From Rhodoferax sp. (GTDB lineage: Bacteria > Pseudomonadota > Gammaproteobacteria > Burkholderiales > Burkholderiaceae_C), in assembly GCF_023700745.1 (NCBI RefSeq), contig NZ_JAMPYG010000004.1:65629-129628 (forward strand): 64,000 nt of DNA. The letters run 5' to 3'. How positions within the stretch are numbered: position 1 is the stretch's first letter; each line of letters begins with the position of its first letter. A program made the translations under genes and the position numbers. The notes beneath the pieces were generated by a model. It did not search any database. It saw only the letters and a program-made list of their open reading frames with translations, and had not been told where the DNA came from. This document shows positions 18,567 through 29,260 of this stretch, in pieces.

Positions 18567-19646
18567 TCAGCGTCCGGCAGCGGCGGTCGCCAGCACCGCC
18601 AGCGTGTTGTCAATGCGTGGCAACTGCAGGGTGCGCATTTGCCCCTGCACCTGTTGCAGCAAAGCAGCCGCCGCCTGGGTTTTACGCGCATTGGCCTGAA
18701 AGTATTTCTTCAACATGGCTTCGGCATCGGCAAGGTCTGACCGCGCCGAATCAATCTGCCGGGCCAGCAGCCCCAGACGGGCGTTAAGCAACTTGAGCTT
18801 GAAATTTTCCCGCAGAAAAAACGACTGCTCGGGCGACAGCAGCGCTGCATCGGGCGTCTCGACACGGCTTACCCTGACCAGATTACGCGCTTCCCCGATC
18901 ACCATCTGCAACCCGCTTTGCCACCAACTGACGGGAGACGGCGGGCGCACGACCAGACTTTTCTCATTCTGGCGCGCCGGTGCCACCGCATTGGCCAGTA
19001 CCAGTTCATCGGCAAGATGCACCAATTCGTCCAGCTTGACAAGCAAGGTGGGGGTATCGCTGACGGCGGAAGACTTGACCCGGTCAATGTCGCGAGCAAT
19101 GGCGTTTTGCAGCAAAACCAGGCGAGGCTGCGCCGCCCGCACGATACGCTGATCAGCACTTTTCAGGGCCGCCAGCAAGGGCTCCACACTGCCCGTCAAC
19201 TGCGCCTGTTGCTGGGCCAGACGCAGGGCGGCCTCGATATCAATCACCAGGTTTTCATCGCGCGAACGCGACATGCTCTGCATCAGATCATCAAGTTGAC
19301 TGCGTTGCAGGGCCACTTCGCTCAAGCGTGAATCCAGTACCGCAGCGCGAGCTGCGGTATCCTGCGCCAGGGACACCGCCTGCTTGGCCAGTGCCCTCGC
19401 TTCCAGCGACTGCGACTGCGCCTCTGCGCTCTGGCGCGCCAGCTGCTCCTGCATGCCGGCAACTTTTTGCCACAGCAAAGCGACCGTCAACAAGGCCAGC
19501 AAGGCCGTAAAACCGAGCACCCACAAGACTGATCGCGCTATCGTTGCGCTGGTAGCCGCAGGGCCTGCGTCCACAGCAACCGTACCGGAGCTTGGTTCAG
19601 CTGGGAGGCTGATGTCAGCGGGATCAGGAGAATGCTGGGGGTTCAT
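18567..19646 (-). CDS. hemX: HemX-family membrane protein
   Basis: This 359-residue protein is annotated in databases as uroporphyrinogen-III methyltransferase-like but has no methylase motif. It has one membrane helix near residues 39-60 (SVLWVLGFTALLALLTVALLW), a coiled coil rich in Gln/Ala (QEQLARQSAEAQSQSLEARA), and the HemX domain with WWQSGLQMVIGEARNLVRVSR. The ATG at 19646 overlaps the hemD stop (ATGA), which argues for this start over the long open extension upstream. Enzymatic function is not established. Confidence 0.88.
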   Translation of the reverse strand: MNPQHSPDPADISLPAEPSSGTVAVDAGPAATSATIARSVLWVLGFTALLALLTVALLWQKVAGMQEQLARQSAEAQSQSLEARALAKQAVSLAQDTAARAAVLDSRLSEVALQRSQLDDLMQSMSRSRDENLVIDIEAALRLAQQQAQLTGSVEPLLAALKSADQRIVRAAQPRLVLLQNAIARDIDRVKSSAVSDTPTLLVKLDELVHLADELVLANAVAPARQNEKSLVVRPPSPVSWWQSGLQMVIGEARNLVRVSRVETPDAALLSPEQSFFLRENFKLKLLNARLGLLARQIDSARSDLADAEAMLKKYFQANARKTQAAAALLQQVQGQMRTLQLPRIDNTLAVLATAAAGR

Positions 19647-20458
19647 GCCAGGGATTCTATCGAGGCCAGTACATCTTCCAAAGTGGGCCGTGTCTGCGCT
19701 ACCACACCAAAGCCCAAGCCCCGGGCTGCCGCCGCAATCCGGGGGTGGGTCGCCACAGCACGTGCGGCTGACCAGTCCTGACCAGGCAACAAGCTGTGCA
19801 AGTGGCCCAACGCTTCGGCACTGCTGAACAACCAGACCGAGCGATCGCTGGCAGCAGACTGCGCCAGCGCACGTTGCTGGCTGGTCCAAACGGGCGCGCC
19901 ACGTTGGTATGCCACCAGAAAATCTACCTGGGCACCACTTTGACGCAGCCGCTCGGCCAACCATTCGCGGCCAACACCCTGGTCATTGTCATCCACCGAT
20001 GCACCGTCAGACACCACACTGTCACCGCGCACGATCAGCACCTTGTCGCCTGGTCGGACCTGGGTCTGTACCTGTTGCCAGAGCGCCTCGGAGTCAAACT
20101 GCCCGGCCTGTTCCGGAGGCGTGTCCAGCAACGGCCTTGGCACCCCGTGCGCCAGCAGGGCATGGGCCGTTCCGGGGCCGGTGGACCACCATCTTGTGGC
20201 CATGGCATCCAGTGCCTGGGCACCGATTTCCGGAACCGGTTTTGCCTGAAAAAAGTAGTCGACCGCATGACGGCTGACAAACATCGCCGCCTTGTAGCGG
20301 GACAGATCCAGCCAGGCCTCATGCACCGCAGTGGCATCGGCCAGACCACGCACCTCAATCAGCGGCAACACCGGCGCATCATGGCCGATGGCCTGGAACC
20401 GGTCAGCCCACTGCTGCGCCTGCGGCTGCACCCGGGTCACGATGAGCCGCACGTTCAC
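19643..20458 (-). CDS. hemD: Uroporphyrinogen-III synthase
   Basis: HemD cyclises hydroxymethylbilane to uroporphyrinogen III. The 271-residue protein shows the weakly conserved two-domain pattern: [18 protein letters not shown] at the start, [11 protein letters not shown], then VLIVRGDSV and [13 protein letters not shown]. It overlaps hemC and hemX by four bases on each side, indicating translational coupling. In some betaproteobacteria hemD and hemX are fused; here they are separate. Confidence 0.88.
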   Translation of the reverse strand: MNVRLIVTRVQPQAQQWADRFQAIGHDAPVLPLIEVRGLADATAVHEAWLDLSRYKAAMFVSRHAVDYFFQAKPVPEIGAQALDAMATRWWSTGPGTAHALLAHGVPRPLLDTPPEQAGQFDSEALWQQVQTQVRPGDKVLIVRGDSVVSDGASVDDNDQGVGREWLAERLRQSGAQVDFLVAYQRGAPVWTSQQRALAQSAASDRSVWLFSSAEALGHLHSLLPGQDWSAARAVATHPRIAAAARGLGFGVVAQTRPTLEDVLASIESLA

Positions 20459-21405
20459 ACCGGTTGACTGGCGGATCCGGCCAAATGCGCCAAAGTACCG
20501 CCTTGCGCCAGCACCTTGGCGCGCAGGTCATCCGCTACGCGCTGACCCAGATCGGTAGCACTGGCCAGATCACTCACCGGACCGCTCAAACATACACGCA
20601 CCAGCGGCAACCGCCCCTCGGTATCACCCCAGGCCGCATCGATCGTCAGGGTGTCGTCGGCCAGCGTGGCGTAGGCCGCCAGCGGCATCGAACAACTACC
20701 CCCCATGGCACGACTCACGGCACGCTCTGCCGCCACGGCCAGCCAGGTGGTTCTGTGCACCAGCGGTGCCAGCGCCGCCACCACATCGGCACGATCGGAG
20801 CACACCTCAATGCCGAGCGCGCCCTGGCCCGCAGCTGGCAGCATCACCGAGGGTTCAAATACGGCACGAATGCGGGACGACAAGCCCAGGCGTTTGAGAC
20901 CGGCCGCGGCCAGCACAATGGCGTCATACATGCCGTCGTCGAGCTTGCGCAGACGGGTGTCAAGGTTGCCACGCAAGGGCTCAATGCGCAGATCGGGTCG
21001 CTGGGAGCGCAGCAAGGCCACGCGGCGCAGGCTGGAGGTGCCCACCACCGCGCCTTGCGGCAAGGCATCCAGATTGGCATAGGTGTTTGACACAAAGGCA
21101 TCGCGCGGATCTTCGCGCTCCATGACGCAGGCCAGACTGAAGCCCTCGGGCAGTTCCATCGGCACATCCTTGAGCGAATGCACAGCCAGGTCGGCGCGCT
21201 TTTCTTCCAGTGCCACCTCGAGTTCCTTGACAAACAGGCCTTTGCCACCGACCTGACTCAGGGCGCGGTCCAGAATCTGGTCCCCCTGGGTGGTCATGCC
21301 CAAAAGCGCAACCCGATGGCCCATGTCATTCAACAGGGATTGGACATGCTCGGCCTGCCACATGGCGAGGCGACTTTCTCTTGTTGCAATGGTGAATTGA
21401 TGCAT
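20455..21405 (-). CDS. hemC: Porphobilinogen deaminase (hydroxymethylbilane synthase)
   Basis: HemC joins four porphobilinogen units into hydroxymethylbilane. The ATG at 21405 gives 316 residues beginning [20 protein letters not shown]; a GTG four codons upstream is also possible. Visible are the substrate-binding Arg region ([33 protein letters not shown]) and the dipyrromethane cofactor Cys in [18 protein letters not shown]. It is the first gene of the hem operon and divergent from ppc, with about 100 bases between them. Confidence 0.95.
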   Translation of the reverse strand: MHQFTIATRESRLAMWQAEHVQSLLNDMGHRVALLGMTTQGDQILDRALSQVGGKGLFVKELEVALEEKRADLAVHSLKDVPMELPEGFSLACVMEREDPRDAFVSNTYANLDALPQGAVVGTSSLRRVALLRSQRPDLRIEPLRGNLDTRLRKLDDGMYDAIVLAAAGLKRLGLSSRIRAVFEPSVMLPAAGQGALGIEVCSDRADVVAALAPLVHRTTWLAVAAERAVSRAMGGSCSMPLAAYATLADDTLTIDAAWGDTEGRLPLVRVCLSGPVSDLASATDLGQRVADDLRAKVLAQGGTLAHLAGSASQPV

Positions 21406-21507
21406 ATTGATTGGCACAATGCCGTAACCTTTTCGTAATCTTGTTCAATCCGGGAATGCTAGCATGGCTTTTGCTTAAGCTATTTCCTACCGACTCTCAA
21501 AACTGCC

Positions 21508-24354
21508 ATGCCCAAGCCCAACCCCGCACCCAAAAATACTGCCATCCCCAGCAGCGAGCGCCCACTGGTAGAAGACATCCGCCTGCTCGGGCGCATTTTG
21601 GGCGATGTGATTCGTGAACAGGAAGGCGAGGCTGCTTATGCCCTGATCGAGCAAATCCGCCAGCTCTCGGTCACCTTTCGCCGCCATGCCGACCCGGTGG
21701 CAGACAAGGCGCTCAACAAATTGCTGAAGTCCCTCAGCAGCGACCAGACCGTGAGCGTGGTGCGGGCCTTCACCTATTTCAGCCACTTGGCCAACCTGGC
21801 CGAAGACCGCCACCACATCCGCCGCCGCGCCGTGCATGAGCGTGCTGGCAGCATCCGCCCCGGCAGCATCGACATGACCCTCAAGCGCCTGAGCAGTGGC
21901 GGCATCACGCCGCAAGCCATCAGCGAGATGCTGGCTCACAGCTTTGTCTCACCCGTGCTCACCGCCCACCCCACCGAAGTACAGCGCAAAAGCATTCTGG
22001 ACGCCGAACGCGCCATTGCCCAGCTGCTCACCGCACGCGACGACATCCTGGCACAGGCGGCCGCCAACAAGGTCGCGCACGATGCACTGACCCCGCGCGA
22101 ATTGTCCAGCAACGAGGCCCAGTTGCGCGCCCTTGTGCTGCAGTTGTGGCACACCCGGCTGCTGCGTTTTACCAAACTGACGGTGGCCGACGAGATCGAA
22201 AACGCGCTGAGTTATTACGAATCCACCTTCCTGCGTGAAATCCCCAAACTCTATGCCAACCTGGAACAGGCCCTGGGGTCGCACCCGGTGCACAGTTTCC
22301 TGCGCATGGGCCAGTGGATTGGCGGCGACCGCGACGGCAACCCCAACGTCAACGCCCAAACCCTGACCCACGCTTTAAGCCGCCAATCGGACATGGCGCT
22401 CAGACACTACCTGACCGAGGTGCATTACCTGGGCGGCGAACTGTCGCTGTCTGCCATGCTGATGGACTTTCCGCCCGAGATGCAGGCGCTGGCCCAAAGC
22501 TCGCCCGACACCAACGAACACCGCAAGGACGAACCTTATCGGCGTGCCCTGATCGGCGTCTATGCGCGGCTGGCCGCCACCCTCAAGGACCTCAGCGGCG
22601 GTGAAGCCGCGCGCCATGCGGTGGCACCGCAAAACCCCTACCTGACACCCGAGGAACTGCTGCGCGACTTGCGTGTGATCGAATCGTCCCTGATCACGCA
22701 AAAGGCACAAGCCCTGGTCGGGCAAAGGCTGCAACCGCTGATCCGGGCGGTGGAAGTGTTCGGTTTTCACCTGGCCACGGTCGACCTGCGGCAAAGCTCG
22801 GACCAACATGAGGCGGTGCTGGCCGAACTGCTGGCCGTGGCCCGCATCACACCGCATTACGGGCAACTCGACGAAACCGCCAAACGGGCCCTGTTGATGG
22901 ATTTACTCTGGGACGCGCGCCCGCTGCGCGTCATGGGCCATGCCTACAGTGCCCATGTGAACAGCGAAATCAGCATTTTCGAGACTGCCAAACAATCGCG
23001 CACCCTGTTTGGCACCCAGGCCATTCGCCACTACATCATCAGCCACACCGAAACCGTCAGCGACCTGCTGGAAGTGATGCTGCTGCAAAAGGAAGTGGGC
23101 CTGATGCAGGGCACGCTGGACGGCCATGCCAGTTGCGACCTGATCGTGGTGCCCCTATTCGAGACCATCGAAGACCTGCGCAATGCGGCCAGCATCATGC
23201 GCGAGTATTACGCCCTGCCCGGCGTGTTGGCGATGGTGCAACGCGGTGCGCCAGACCAGTATGGCGAGCAGGACATCATGCTGGGTTACTCTGACAGCAA
23301 CAAGGATGGCGGCATTTTTACCAGCAACTGGGAGCTGTACCAGGCTGAAATATCGCTGGTGGACATGTTTGACGGCATCAACCAGAGCGCAGTCAGCCCG
23401 ATCCGCTTGCGCATGTTCCATGGCCGTGGCGGCACCGTGGGGCGCGGTGGCGGCCCCAGCTTCGAGGCCATCCTGGCGCAACCCCCCGGCACCGTACGCG
23501 GCCAGATTCGCCTGACCGAGCAAGGCGAGGTGATTGGCTCCAAGTACGCCAACCCCGAAATCGGCCGACGCAACCTGGAAACCCTGGTGGCGGCCACGCT
23601 CGAAGCCACCCTGTTGCACCCGACCCAATCCGCTGAGCCCGCCTATCTGGAAACGGCGGCCGAACTGTCGCTATCGAGCATGGCGGCCTACCGCAAGCTG
23701 GTGTACGAAACCCCCGGCTTCACCGAATATTTCTTCGATGCCACACCGATCAGGGAAATTGCCGAACTCAACATCGGCTCACGCCCGGCCTCGCGCAAGG
23801 CGACACAAAAAATTGAAGACCTGCGTGCCATTCCCTGGGGGTTCAGCTGGGGCCAATGCCGCCTGACGCTGCCCGGCTGGTTCGGCTTTGGCAGCGCCGT
23901 GGAGACGTTTCTAAAGCCGCCCGGCGCCACCGCAAAAATCACCAGGCAACGCCTGGCGCTGCTACAACAGATGCAAAAACAATGGCCTTTTTTCAGCTCG
24001 CTGCTGTCCAACATGGACATGGTCATGGCCAAAAGCGACCTGGCCCTGGCCTCGCGCTACGCCGAGCTGGTGGCCGACAAACGCCTGCGCAAGAAAATCT
24101 TCAGCGCCATCGAGCTGGAATGGCAGCGCACCACGCGGGCACTGGAACTGATCACCGGCGACAAACAGCGCCTGACGCACAACGCGGCACTGCAACGCTC
24201 GATCCGCCACCGCTTTCCCTACATCGACCCGCTGCACCATTTGCAGGTGGAACTGGTACGCCGCTTCCGTGCCGGTCAGACCGACGCCCGGCTCAAACGC
24301 GGCATCCACATCTCGATCAACGGCATTGCCGCGGGGCTGCGCAATACGGGCTAG
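21508..24354 (+). CDS. ppc: Phosphoenolpyruvate carboxylase
   Basis: PEP carboxylase makes oxaloacetate from PEP and bicarbonate, replenishing the TCA cycle. The 948-residue length is slightly above the usual 880-930. The catalytic His154 lies in [22 protein letters not shown] carries the catalytic Lys, and [15 protein letters not shown] is the second signature. The C-terminus ends in GLRNTG, as in E. coli. An N-terminal extension of about 20 residues (Pro/Lys-rich) may mean a start further in. Confidence 0.96.
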   Translation: MPKPNPAPKNTAIPSSERPLVEDIRLLGRILGDVIREQEGEAAYALIEQIRQLSVTFRRHADPVADKALNKLLKSLSSDQTVSVVRAFTYFSHLANLAEDRHHIRRRAVHERAGSIRPGSIDMTLKRLSSGGITPQAISEMLAHSFVSPVLTAHPTEVQRKSILDAERAIAQLLTARDDILAQAAANKVAHDALTPRELSSNEAQLRALVLQLWHTRLLRFTKLTVADEIENALSYYESTFLREIPKLYANLEQALGSHPVHSFLRMGQWIGGDRDGNPNVNAQTLTHALSRQSDMALRHYLTEVHYLGGELSLSAMLMDFPPEMQALAQSSPDTNEHRKDEPYRRALIGVYARLAATLKDLSGGEAARHAVAPQNPYLTPEELLRDLRVIESSLITQKAQALVGQRLQPLIRAVEVFGFHLATVDLRQSSDQHEAVLAELLAVARITPHYGQLDETAKRALLMDLLWDARPLRVMGHAYSAHVNSEISIFETAKQSRTLFGTQAIRHYIISHTETVSDLLEVMLLQKEVGLMQGTLDGHASCDLIVVPLFETIEDLRNAASIMREYYALPGVLAMVQRGAPDQYGEQDIMLGYSDSNKDGGIFTSNWELYQAEISLVDMFDGINQSAVSPIRLRMFHGRGGTVGRGGGPSFEAILAQPPGTVRGQIRLTEQGEVIGSKYANPEIGRRNLETLVAATLEATLLHPTQSAEPAYLETAAELSLSSMAAYRKLVYETPGFTEYFFDATPIREIAELNIGSRPASRKATQKIEDLRAIPWGFSWGQCRLTLPGWFGFGSAVETFLKPPGATAKITRQRLALLQQMQKQWPFFSSLLSNMDMVMAKSDLALASRYAELVADKRLRKKIFSAIELEWQRTTRALELITGDKQRLTHNAALQRSIRHRFPYIDPLHHLQVELVRRFRAGQTDARLKRGIHISINGIAAGLRNTG

Positions 24355-24457
24355 GCACCCGCCCTGAACCCGGACATTGACGAACCACCTCGATTGAGTT
24401 TCCTGAACTAACGGCACAACGTTCGCGGCCAGATCGCTGGTCGCATCTTGACTTTCC

Positions 24458-25528
24458 ATGCTTCCCACCCCACGTCAAACGATGCCTGCCTTATGGTGGG
24501 GCGTCCTGCTCCTGATCAGTGCTGTCCTGGCTTGGGCGCTTACCACACTCCATTTACCGGCCGGGGTACTGCTCGGCTGCATGCTGGCGGGAATCCTGCT
24601 GTCTTCCCGGGATATTCGGCTGGGTGTCCCCAGGCCGCTGTTTGCGCTGGCGCAAGGTGTGCTGGGTTGCCTGATGGCCCAGAGCCTGCAACCCGCCACG
24701 CTGGCTCGGGTCGCGGCGGACTGGCCCCTCTTTCTGGGCGCAACCGTTTCGATCATCGCCGCCAGCGCCGGCCTGGGCTGGTTCCTGATGCGGCGCCAGG
24801 TGTTCCCTGGAACCACAGCGGTATGGGGCCTGGCACCGGGTGCGGCCTCAGCCATGGTCTTGATGGCGGAGGCCTATGGGGCCGATGTGCGGCTGGTCGC
24901 CTTCATGCAGTATTTGCGCGTTGCGGTGGTGACTGCGGTGGCCGCGCTTGTCGCCCATTTCTGGACCATCCAGACAGCGCCCCCCATAGCCCATGAAGTG
25001 CATTGGTTTTCGGTCCTCCATACAGGCAACCTGGGCTGGACCCTGGTGCTCGCCTTTGCCGTTTCAAGCCTGGCGCGCTGGCTGAAAATTCCGGGCGGCG
25101 CGATGGTGCTGCCGCTGATCCTGGGCGCGGCATTGCAGGCCATGGGCCTGCTGGTCATTGAATTGCCGCCCGCACTGCTGGCCGTTTCCTATGCCGTGAT
25201 CGGCTGGAGCATCGGCCTGCGCTTCACACCCAGCATCCTGTGGCATGCCTTGCGTGCCCTGCCCGCCGTGCTGGGGTCGATCTTGGCGCTGATGGGGGTC
25301 GGTGTCGCCATTGCCGTGGGCCTGAACCAATGGGCGGGTTATGACCCGCTGACCGCCTATCTGGCCAGCAGTCCGGGCGGGGCAGATTCAGTGGCCATCA
25401 TCGCCGCGACCAGTGCCGTCGATGCCGGCTTTGTGATGGCGATGCAACTGGCACGCTTTCTGATGGTGCTCGTCTGGGGTCCGCGCGTTTCGCAATTTAT
25501 TGCCAGACAATCACGCACCGACCCATGA
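24458..25528 (+). CDS. AbrB-family integral membrane protein
   Basis: This 356-residue, highly hydrophobic protein has about ten predicted helices in two similar halves. It belongs to the AbrB/AbgT-like membrane family often mislabelled ammonia monooxygenase. Repeated signatures are GCMLAGILLSSR, FPGTTAVWGLAPGAASAMVLMAEAYGADVRLVAFMQYLRV and the second-half SPGGADSVAIIAATSAVDAGFVMAMQLARF. No substrate is known for the family. It ends 34 bases before tctD, so it may be co-transcribed with the two-component genes and share the carboxylate theme. Confidence 0.75.
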   Translation: MLPTPRQTMPALWWGVLLLISAVLAWALTTLHLPAGVLLGCMLAGILLSSRDIRLGVPRPLFALAQGVLGCLMAQSLQPATLARVAADWPLFLGATVSIIAASAGLGWFLMRRQVFPGTTAVWGLAPGAASAMVLMAEAYGADVRLVAFMQYLRVAVVTAVAALVAHFWTIQTAPPIAHEVHWFSVLHTGNLGWTLVLAFAVSSLARWLKIPGGAMVLPLILGAALQAMGLLVIELPPALLAVSYAVIGWSIGLRFTPSILWHALRALPAVLGSILALMGVGVAIAVGLNQWAGYDPLTAYLASSPGGADSVAIIAATSAVDAGFVMAMQLARFLMVLVWGPRVSQFIARQSRTDP

Positions 25529-25562
25529 ATTCTCCTGATCCTAGTTTTTCGGAAACCAAACC

Positions 25563-26234
25563 GTGCGAATCCTCCTGGCAGAAGACGAAAGCGAACTCGC
25601 CACTTGGCTGGTGCGAGCGCTGCAGCAGGTTGATTTTCAGGTCGACTGGGTCAATGACGGACGGCTGGTGCGCAGCGCCCTCAAAGGCACACGCTACGAC
25701 GCCCTGATCCTTGACCTCGGTCTGCCCGGGCTGGGCGGACACGACGTCTTGGCTGACCTGCGTGAGGCCGATCATCGGTTACCCGTCCTGATCCTGACAG
25801 CGCGCGACTCCCTGGCCGAGCGGGTCAGCACCTTGCGCGAGGGTGCGGATGATTTTCTGGCCAAGCCGTTTGAACTGGCCGAACTGGAGGCGCGGCTTAT
25901 CGCGCTGATCCGCCGGGCGCGGGGCAGCGAGCACCCGCGCTTCGCCTGCGGACCACTGGTTTTTGACGCCACCACCCGGCAGTTCACCCTGGCCCACGAG
26001 CCCTTGACGCTGACGCCGCGCGAACACGCAGCCTTGCGTGCGCTGATTCAACACAGTGGCGAACCCCTGTCCAAGCAGGACATCCTGGACCGGGTGTTCT
26101 CCGACGAGCAGGATGTGCATCCGGAAGCCATTGAAGTCCTGGTGCACCGGCTGCGCAAGCGCCTTGCGGGGCACCCGGTGCGCATCACCACGCTGCGCGG
26201 CCTGGGCTACGTGCTGGAGGAGGCCCACCCGTGA
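25563..26234 (+). CDS. tctD: OmpR-family response regulator TctD
   Basis: This 223-residue response regulator has a receiver domain at residues 1-115 with the phospho-acceptor Asp51 (ALILDLGLPGL), acidic pocket Glu7/Asp8 and Lys in FLAKPFELAEL. The winged-helix DNA-binding domain follows (LTPREHAALRALIQHSGEPLSKQDILDRVF to RITTLRGLGYVLE). The start is GTG. It overlaps tctE (GTGA) and lies upstream of tctCBA, so it should control that transporter in response to tricarboxylates, as in Salmonella; the exact ligand is unknown. Confidence 0.88.
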   Translation: MRILLAEDESELATWLVRALQQVDFQVDWVNDGRLVRSALKGTRYDALILDLGLPGLGGHDVLADLREADHRLPVLILTARDSLAERVSTLREGADDFLAKPFELAELEARLIALIRRARGSEHPRFACGPLVFDATTRQFTLAHEPLTLTPREHAALRALIQHSGEPLSKQDILDRVFSDEQDVHPEAIEVLVHRLRKRLAGHPVRITTLRGLGYVLEEAHP

Positions 26235-27640
26235 ACCTGAACGCCTTGCACACCCTGAGCCTGCGGCGAACCTTGCTGCTGGTGCTTGTTCCCGGATTGT
26301 TGCTGGTCGGCGGCGCCGAAGTGTGGCTGACCTGGCGCACCGCCGTTGACGCAGCCAACGCCGCCTACGACCGATCGCTGCTTGGTGCCATCAAGGCCAT
26401 GGACGCCAACATCTCAACCGCCAGTGGCGGACTCGGTGTCGAACTGCCGTATCGCTTGCTGGAGTTTTTCGAACTCACCGCCAATGGCCGGGTGTACTAC
26501 CGTGTCGCCACGGAGGATGGCCTGGTGGACATTGGCAACGCCGACTTGCCGCCCCCGCCGCGGGTGCTGGTGTCCGAATCACCGCAATACAGCGACGCCA
26601 CCTACTATGATGAACCGGTACGGGTTGGCTCATACGCCCGTGTACTCGACCCGCCACTGGCCGGGCAGGCTGCGGGGCAGCGCGTGATCATTCAAATCGC
26701 AGAAACACTGGAGTCGCGTCAGGCCTTCACGCGCGCGCTGGTACTGGAGTCGGTGGCGCGCGATCTGTTGCTGCTGGTCGTGGCCATTGGCTTGATGACA
26801 GGAGCGGTCGGCTGGGCACTACGGCCATTGACACGGCTGCGCAACGAAGTCGAGGCACGGTCTGCTCTGGACCTAACCCCCATTCTGCCGATGGGTATCC
26901 CCGCCGATGTGCTGCCGCTGGTCGAGGCGATCAACCACCATGTCGAACGCAGCCGCCAGCAAACCCAGGCACGCCAGCGTTTTGTAGAGGATGCCTCCCA
27001 CCAATTGAGGACACCGCTTGCCACGCTGACCACGCAAATCGGATTTGCCTTGCGTGAGCCCGACCCGGCCAAGCAGCGCGAGGCACTGCTCGCGATCAAG
27101 ACGCAGCTTGAAGAAACCGTGTGGCAGACCAATCAGATGCTGACACTGGCGCGCGTGGACAGCGCGGCGCTCAGGGCGGACACCCTGGATGTTTCCGAGC
27201 TTGTCGAAAAGACAACGCGCAAGTGGTGGCCGGCGGCACGTGAGTTGAACATCGACCTGGGATTTGAGCCTGACGCCGAGACCCTGCGTGTGGTGGCGGA
27301 CGCCGCGCTGCTCCAGGAAGCCTTGTCCAATTTGCTGCATAACGCACTCAATTACACGCCGCGTGGCGGTCGGGTCACGGTCAAGCTGACGCACAGCGAA
27401 TGCGAGGGGGTGATCAGCGTGATCGACAACGGCCCCGGCCTCCCCATGCAGGAGCGCGCCCACGCCGCTGATCGTTTTTTTCGGGGCAGTAACGCCTCAC
27501 TGCAGGGTACCGGCCTCGGGCTGGCCATCGTGCGCTCCATCGCCGAACGACATGGGGGGGAACTGCGCCTGGACAGTGGTGCCAATGACCAGGGATTCGC
27601 CGCATCGATCGTCTTGCCGCGCCGGCCAACGGCCGGATAA
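26231..27640 (+). CDS. tctE: Sensor histidine kinase TctE
   Basis: This 469-residue membrane kinase has helices near residues 15-37 and 175-195 bracketing a periplasmic sensor domain of the TctE type (DANISTASGGLGVELPYRLLEFFELTANGRVYYRV). A HAMP-like stretch and HisKA follow, with His257 in EDASHQLRTPLATL. The ATPase domain has N-box NALNYTPRGG, G1 DNGPGLP and GTGLGLAIV. It partners TctD by overlap. The TctE sensor is expected to detect citrate or related tricarboxylates in the periplasm. Confidence 0.88.
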   Translation: MNLNALHTLSLRRTLLLVLVPGLLLVGGAEVWLTWRTAVDAANAAYDRSLLGAIKAMDANISTASGGLGVELPYRLLEFFELTANGRVYYRVATEDGLVDIGNADLPPPPRVLVSESPQYSDATYYDEPVRVGSYARVLDPPLAGQAAGQRVIIQIAETLESRQAFTRALVLESVARDLLLLVVAIGLMTGAVGWALRPLTRLRNEVEARSALDLTPILPMGIPADVLPLVEAINHHVERSRQQTQARQRFVEDASHQLRTPLATLTTQIGFALREPDPAKQREALLAIKTQLEETVWQTNQMLTLARVDSAALRADTLDVSELVEKTTRKWWPAARELNIDLGFEPDAETLRVVADAALLQEALSNLLHNALNYTPRGGRVTVKLTHSECEGVISVIDNGPGLPMQERAHAADRFFRGSNASLQGTGLGLAIVRSIAERHGGELRLDSGANDQGFAASIVLPRRPTAG

Positions 27641-27673
27641 GACAAGGGTTTTCCCTTATGAATTTGCATTTTT

Positions 27674-27695
27674 CCTGAAAGCACCCTGAAAGCAC
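27674..27695 (+). promoter_or_regulatory. Perfect 11-bp tandem direct repeat upstream of tctC
   Basis: CCTGAAAGCAC occurs twice in immediate succession, about 80 bases before tctC. Direct repeats at 11-bp spacing put both copies on one DNA face and are the usual binding form of OmpR/PhoB-type regulators. TctD is the obvious candidate, since its gene lies just upstream. Confidence 0.6.
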
Positions 27696-27774
27696 GACCC
27701 CGATAAAGTTCGCCCACTCCTGCCGCAGCGTCGTCCATGGCAGGGGATGTAACCCGAAAACTATTGGAGATACC

Positions 27775-28755
27775 ATGCAACTGAAATCACCCCTCCTTTC
27801 ACTGATCCTGGCCAGCGTTGCTGCTATTGGCACGGCCGGTCCGCTCGATAAGACCGAGTGCATTGCAGCGGCCAAGCCGGGCGGTGGCTTTGACCTCACC
27901 TGCAAACTGGCGCAGTCAGCGTTGATGCAAGGCAAGTACATTGCCGACCCGATGCGGATCTCCTACATGCCCGGTGGCATTGGTGCGGTGGCGTACAACA
28001 CCATCATTGCGCAGCGCCCCGCCGAGGCCAACACCCTGGTCGCCTATTCGGGCGGCTCACTGCTGAACATTGCGCAAGGCAAGTTCGGTCGCTACAACGA
28101 AAACGATGTGCGCTGGGTGTCGGCGGTAGGCAGCGACTTTGGCGCGGTGATCGTGGCTGAGAACTCGCCTTTCAAGACCCTCAAGGACCTGATCGCAGCG
28201 GTCAAGACCGACCCGACCAAGGTGGTTTTTGGCGCCGGTGGTTCGATTGGCAGCCAGGACTGGATGAAGGCTGCGCTGACCGCACGCGCTGCCGGTCTGA
28301 ACCCCAAGTCAATGCGTTTTGTGGCGTTTGAAGGCGGTGGCGAAGCCATCACGGCACTGCAAGGTGGCCATGTGCAGGTGTATTCGGGGGACGCCTCCGA
28401 GGCCGAAGAGCAGATCAAGGGCGGTGCCAAGATCCGCTTGCTGGCAGTCATGTCCGACAAGCGCCTGGAAGGCAGTCTGGCCAGCATACCCACGGCCAAG
28501 GAACAGGGCATGGATGTCGAATGGCCAATTGTTCGCGGCTTTTACGTTGGTCCCAAGGTCAGTGATGCGGACTACAAGGTCTGGGTCGATACCTTCAACA
28601 AGATGATGGCTACGCCTGAATTCAACAAACTGCGCGGTGAGCGTGGCCTGTTCAAGTTCGCCATGACGGGTGCTGAACTCGATGCTTATGTGAAAAAGCA
28701 AGTGACGGCCTACCGCGGCATGGCCGCTGAATTTGGCCTCAACGTCGCCAAGTAA
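27775..28755 (+). CDS. tctC: Tripartite tricarboxylate transporter binding protein (TctC/Bug family)
   Basis: This 326-residue periplasmic binding protein captures substrate for TctAB. It has a signal peptide with a Leu/Ala core ending near residue 22 (IGTAG). Characteristic Bug features are CIAAAKPGGGFDLTCKLAQ, MPGGIGAVAYN and the GSIGSQDWMKAAL ligand loop. TctC proteins bind citrate-like tricarboxylates; other Bug proteins bind dicarboxylates or amino acids. The tctDE context favours a tricarboxylate. A GGAG site precedes the ATG. Confidence 0.88.
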   Translation: MQLKSPLLSLILASVAAIGTAGPLDKTECIAAAKPGGGFDLTCKLAQSALMQGKYIADPMRISYMPGGIGAVAYNTIIAQRPAEANTLVAYSGGSLLNIAQGKFGRYNENDVRWVSAVGSDFGAVIVAENSPFKTLKDLIAAVKTDPTKVVFGAGGSIGSQDWMKAALTARAAGLNPKSMRFVAFEGGGEAITALQGGHVQVYSGDASEAEEQIKGGAKIRLLAVMSDKRLEGSLASIPTAKEQGMDVEWPIVRGFYVGPKVSDADYKVWVDTFNKMMATPEFNKLRGERGLFKFAMTGAELDAYVKKQVTAYRGMAAEFGLNVAK

Positions 28756-28813
28756 ACCCGTGTGATGACCTGACCCACGGGTCGGGTCAGGTTTAATTCA
28801 AGGAGACAAATCA

Positions 28814-29260
28814 ATGAGCGACCGCATTCTTGGCGCGGTGTGCATTGCCGTGGGCGCCGGTATGGCCTGGGCAGCACGCGGCTATGTAGCGCCTATTTCT
28901 TACGAGCCCGTCGGCCCGAGTTCTTTCCCGATGCTGATGGCCGGGCTGATGGCTGCGGCCGGTGCCTGGCTGGTGGTGCGACCGGGGCCGCACGTCTTTG
29001 ACATGCCACGCAGCCATTTGTTGCCGTTTGGCCTGTCGGTCTTCGCGGTGTTTATTTATGCGGGCTTGTTTCAGTTGCTGGGCTTTACCCTGGCCACGGC
29101 GCTGATGGCGCTGCCAGTGGGCATGGCCTTTGGTGGGGGCTGGAAAAAATCTCTGGCCGGTGGTGTCGGGCTGGGCTTGGTGCTCTACCTGCTGTTTGAC
29201 AAATTGCTGGACGTGGTGTTGCCTACCGGCTTGCTGTCGTTCATTTTCGGAGGCCGCTGA
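28814..29260 (+). CDS. tctB: Tripartite tricarboxylate transporter small permease TctB
   Basis: This is the 148-residue small membrane subunit. It has four predicted helices (GAVCIAVGAGMAWAARG, FPMLMAGLMAAAGAWLVV, FGLSVFAVFIYAGLFQLLG and the C-terminal GVGLGLVLYLLFDKLL). The motif GPSSFPMLMAG is typical of TctB. An AAGGAGA ribosome-binding site precedes the ATG, and the stop shares one base with the tctA start. Confidence 0.88.
   Translation: MSDRILGAVCIAVGAGMAWAARGYVAPISYEPVGPSSFPMLMAGLMAAAGAWLVVRPGPHVFDMPRSHLLPFGLSVFAVFIYAGLFQLLGFTLATALMALPVGMAFGGGWKKSLAGGVGLGLVLYLLFDKLLDVVLPTGLLSFIFGGR

Noticed and set aside
18567..19646. HemX as a real uroporphyrinogen methyltransferase
   Set aside because: The sequence has a membrane helix and coiled coil but none of the SAM-binding Gly-rich loops of CysG/CobA; the name in databases is inherited.
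24425..24444. Hairpin GCGGCCAG-ATCG-CTGGTCGC after ppc as a terminator
   Set aside because: No T-run follows on the plus strand and one pair is a wobble; not enough to call a terminator.
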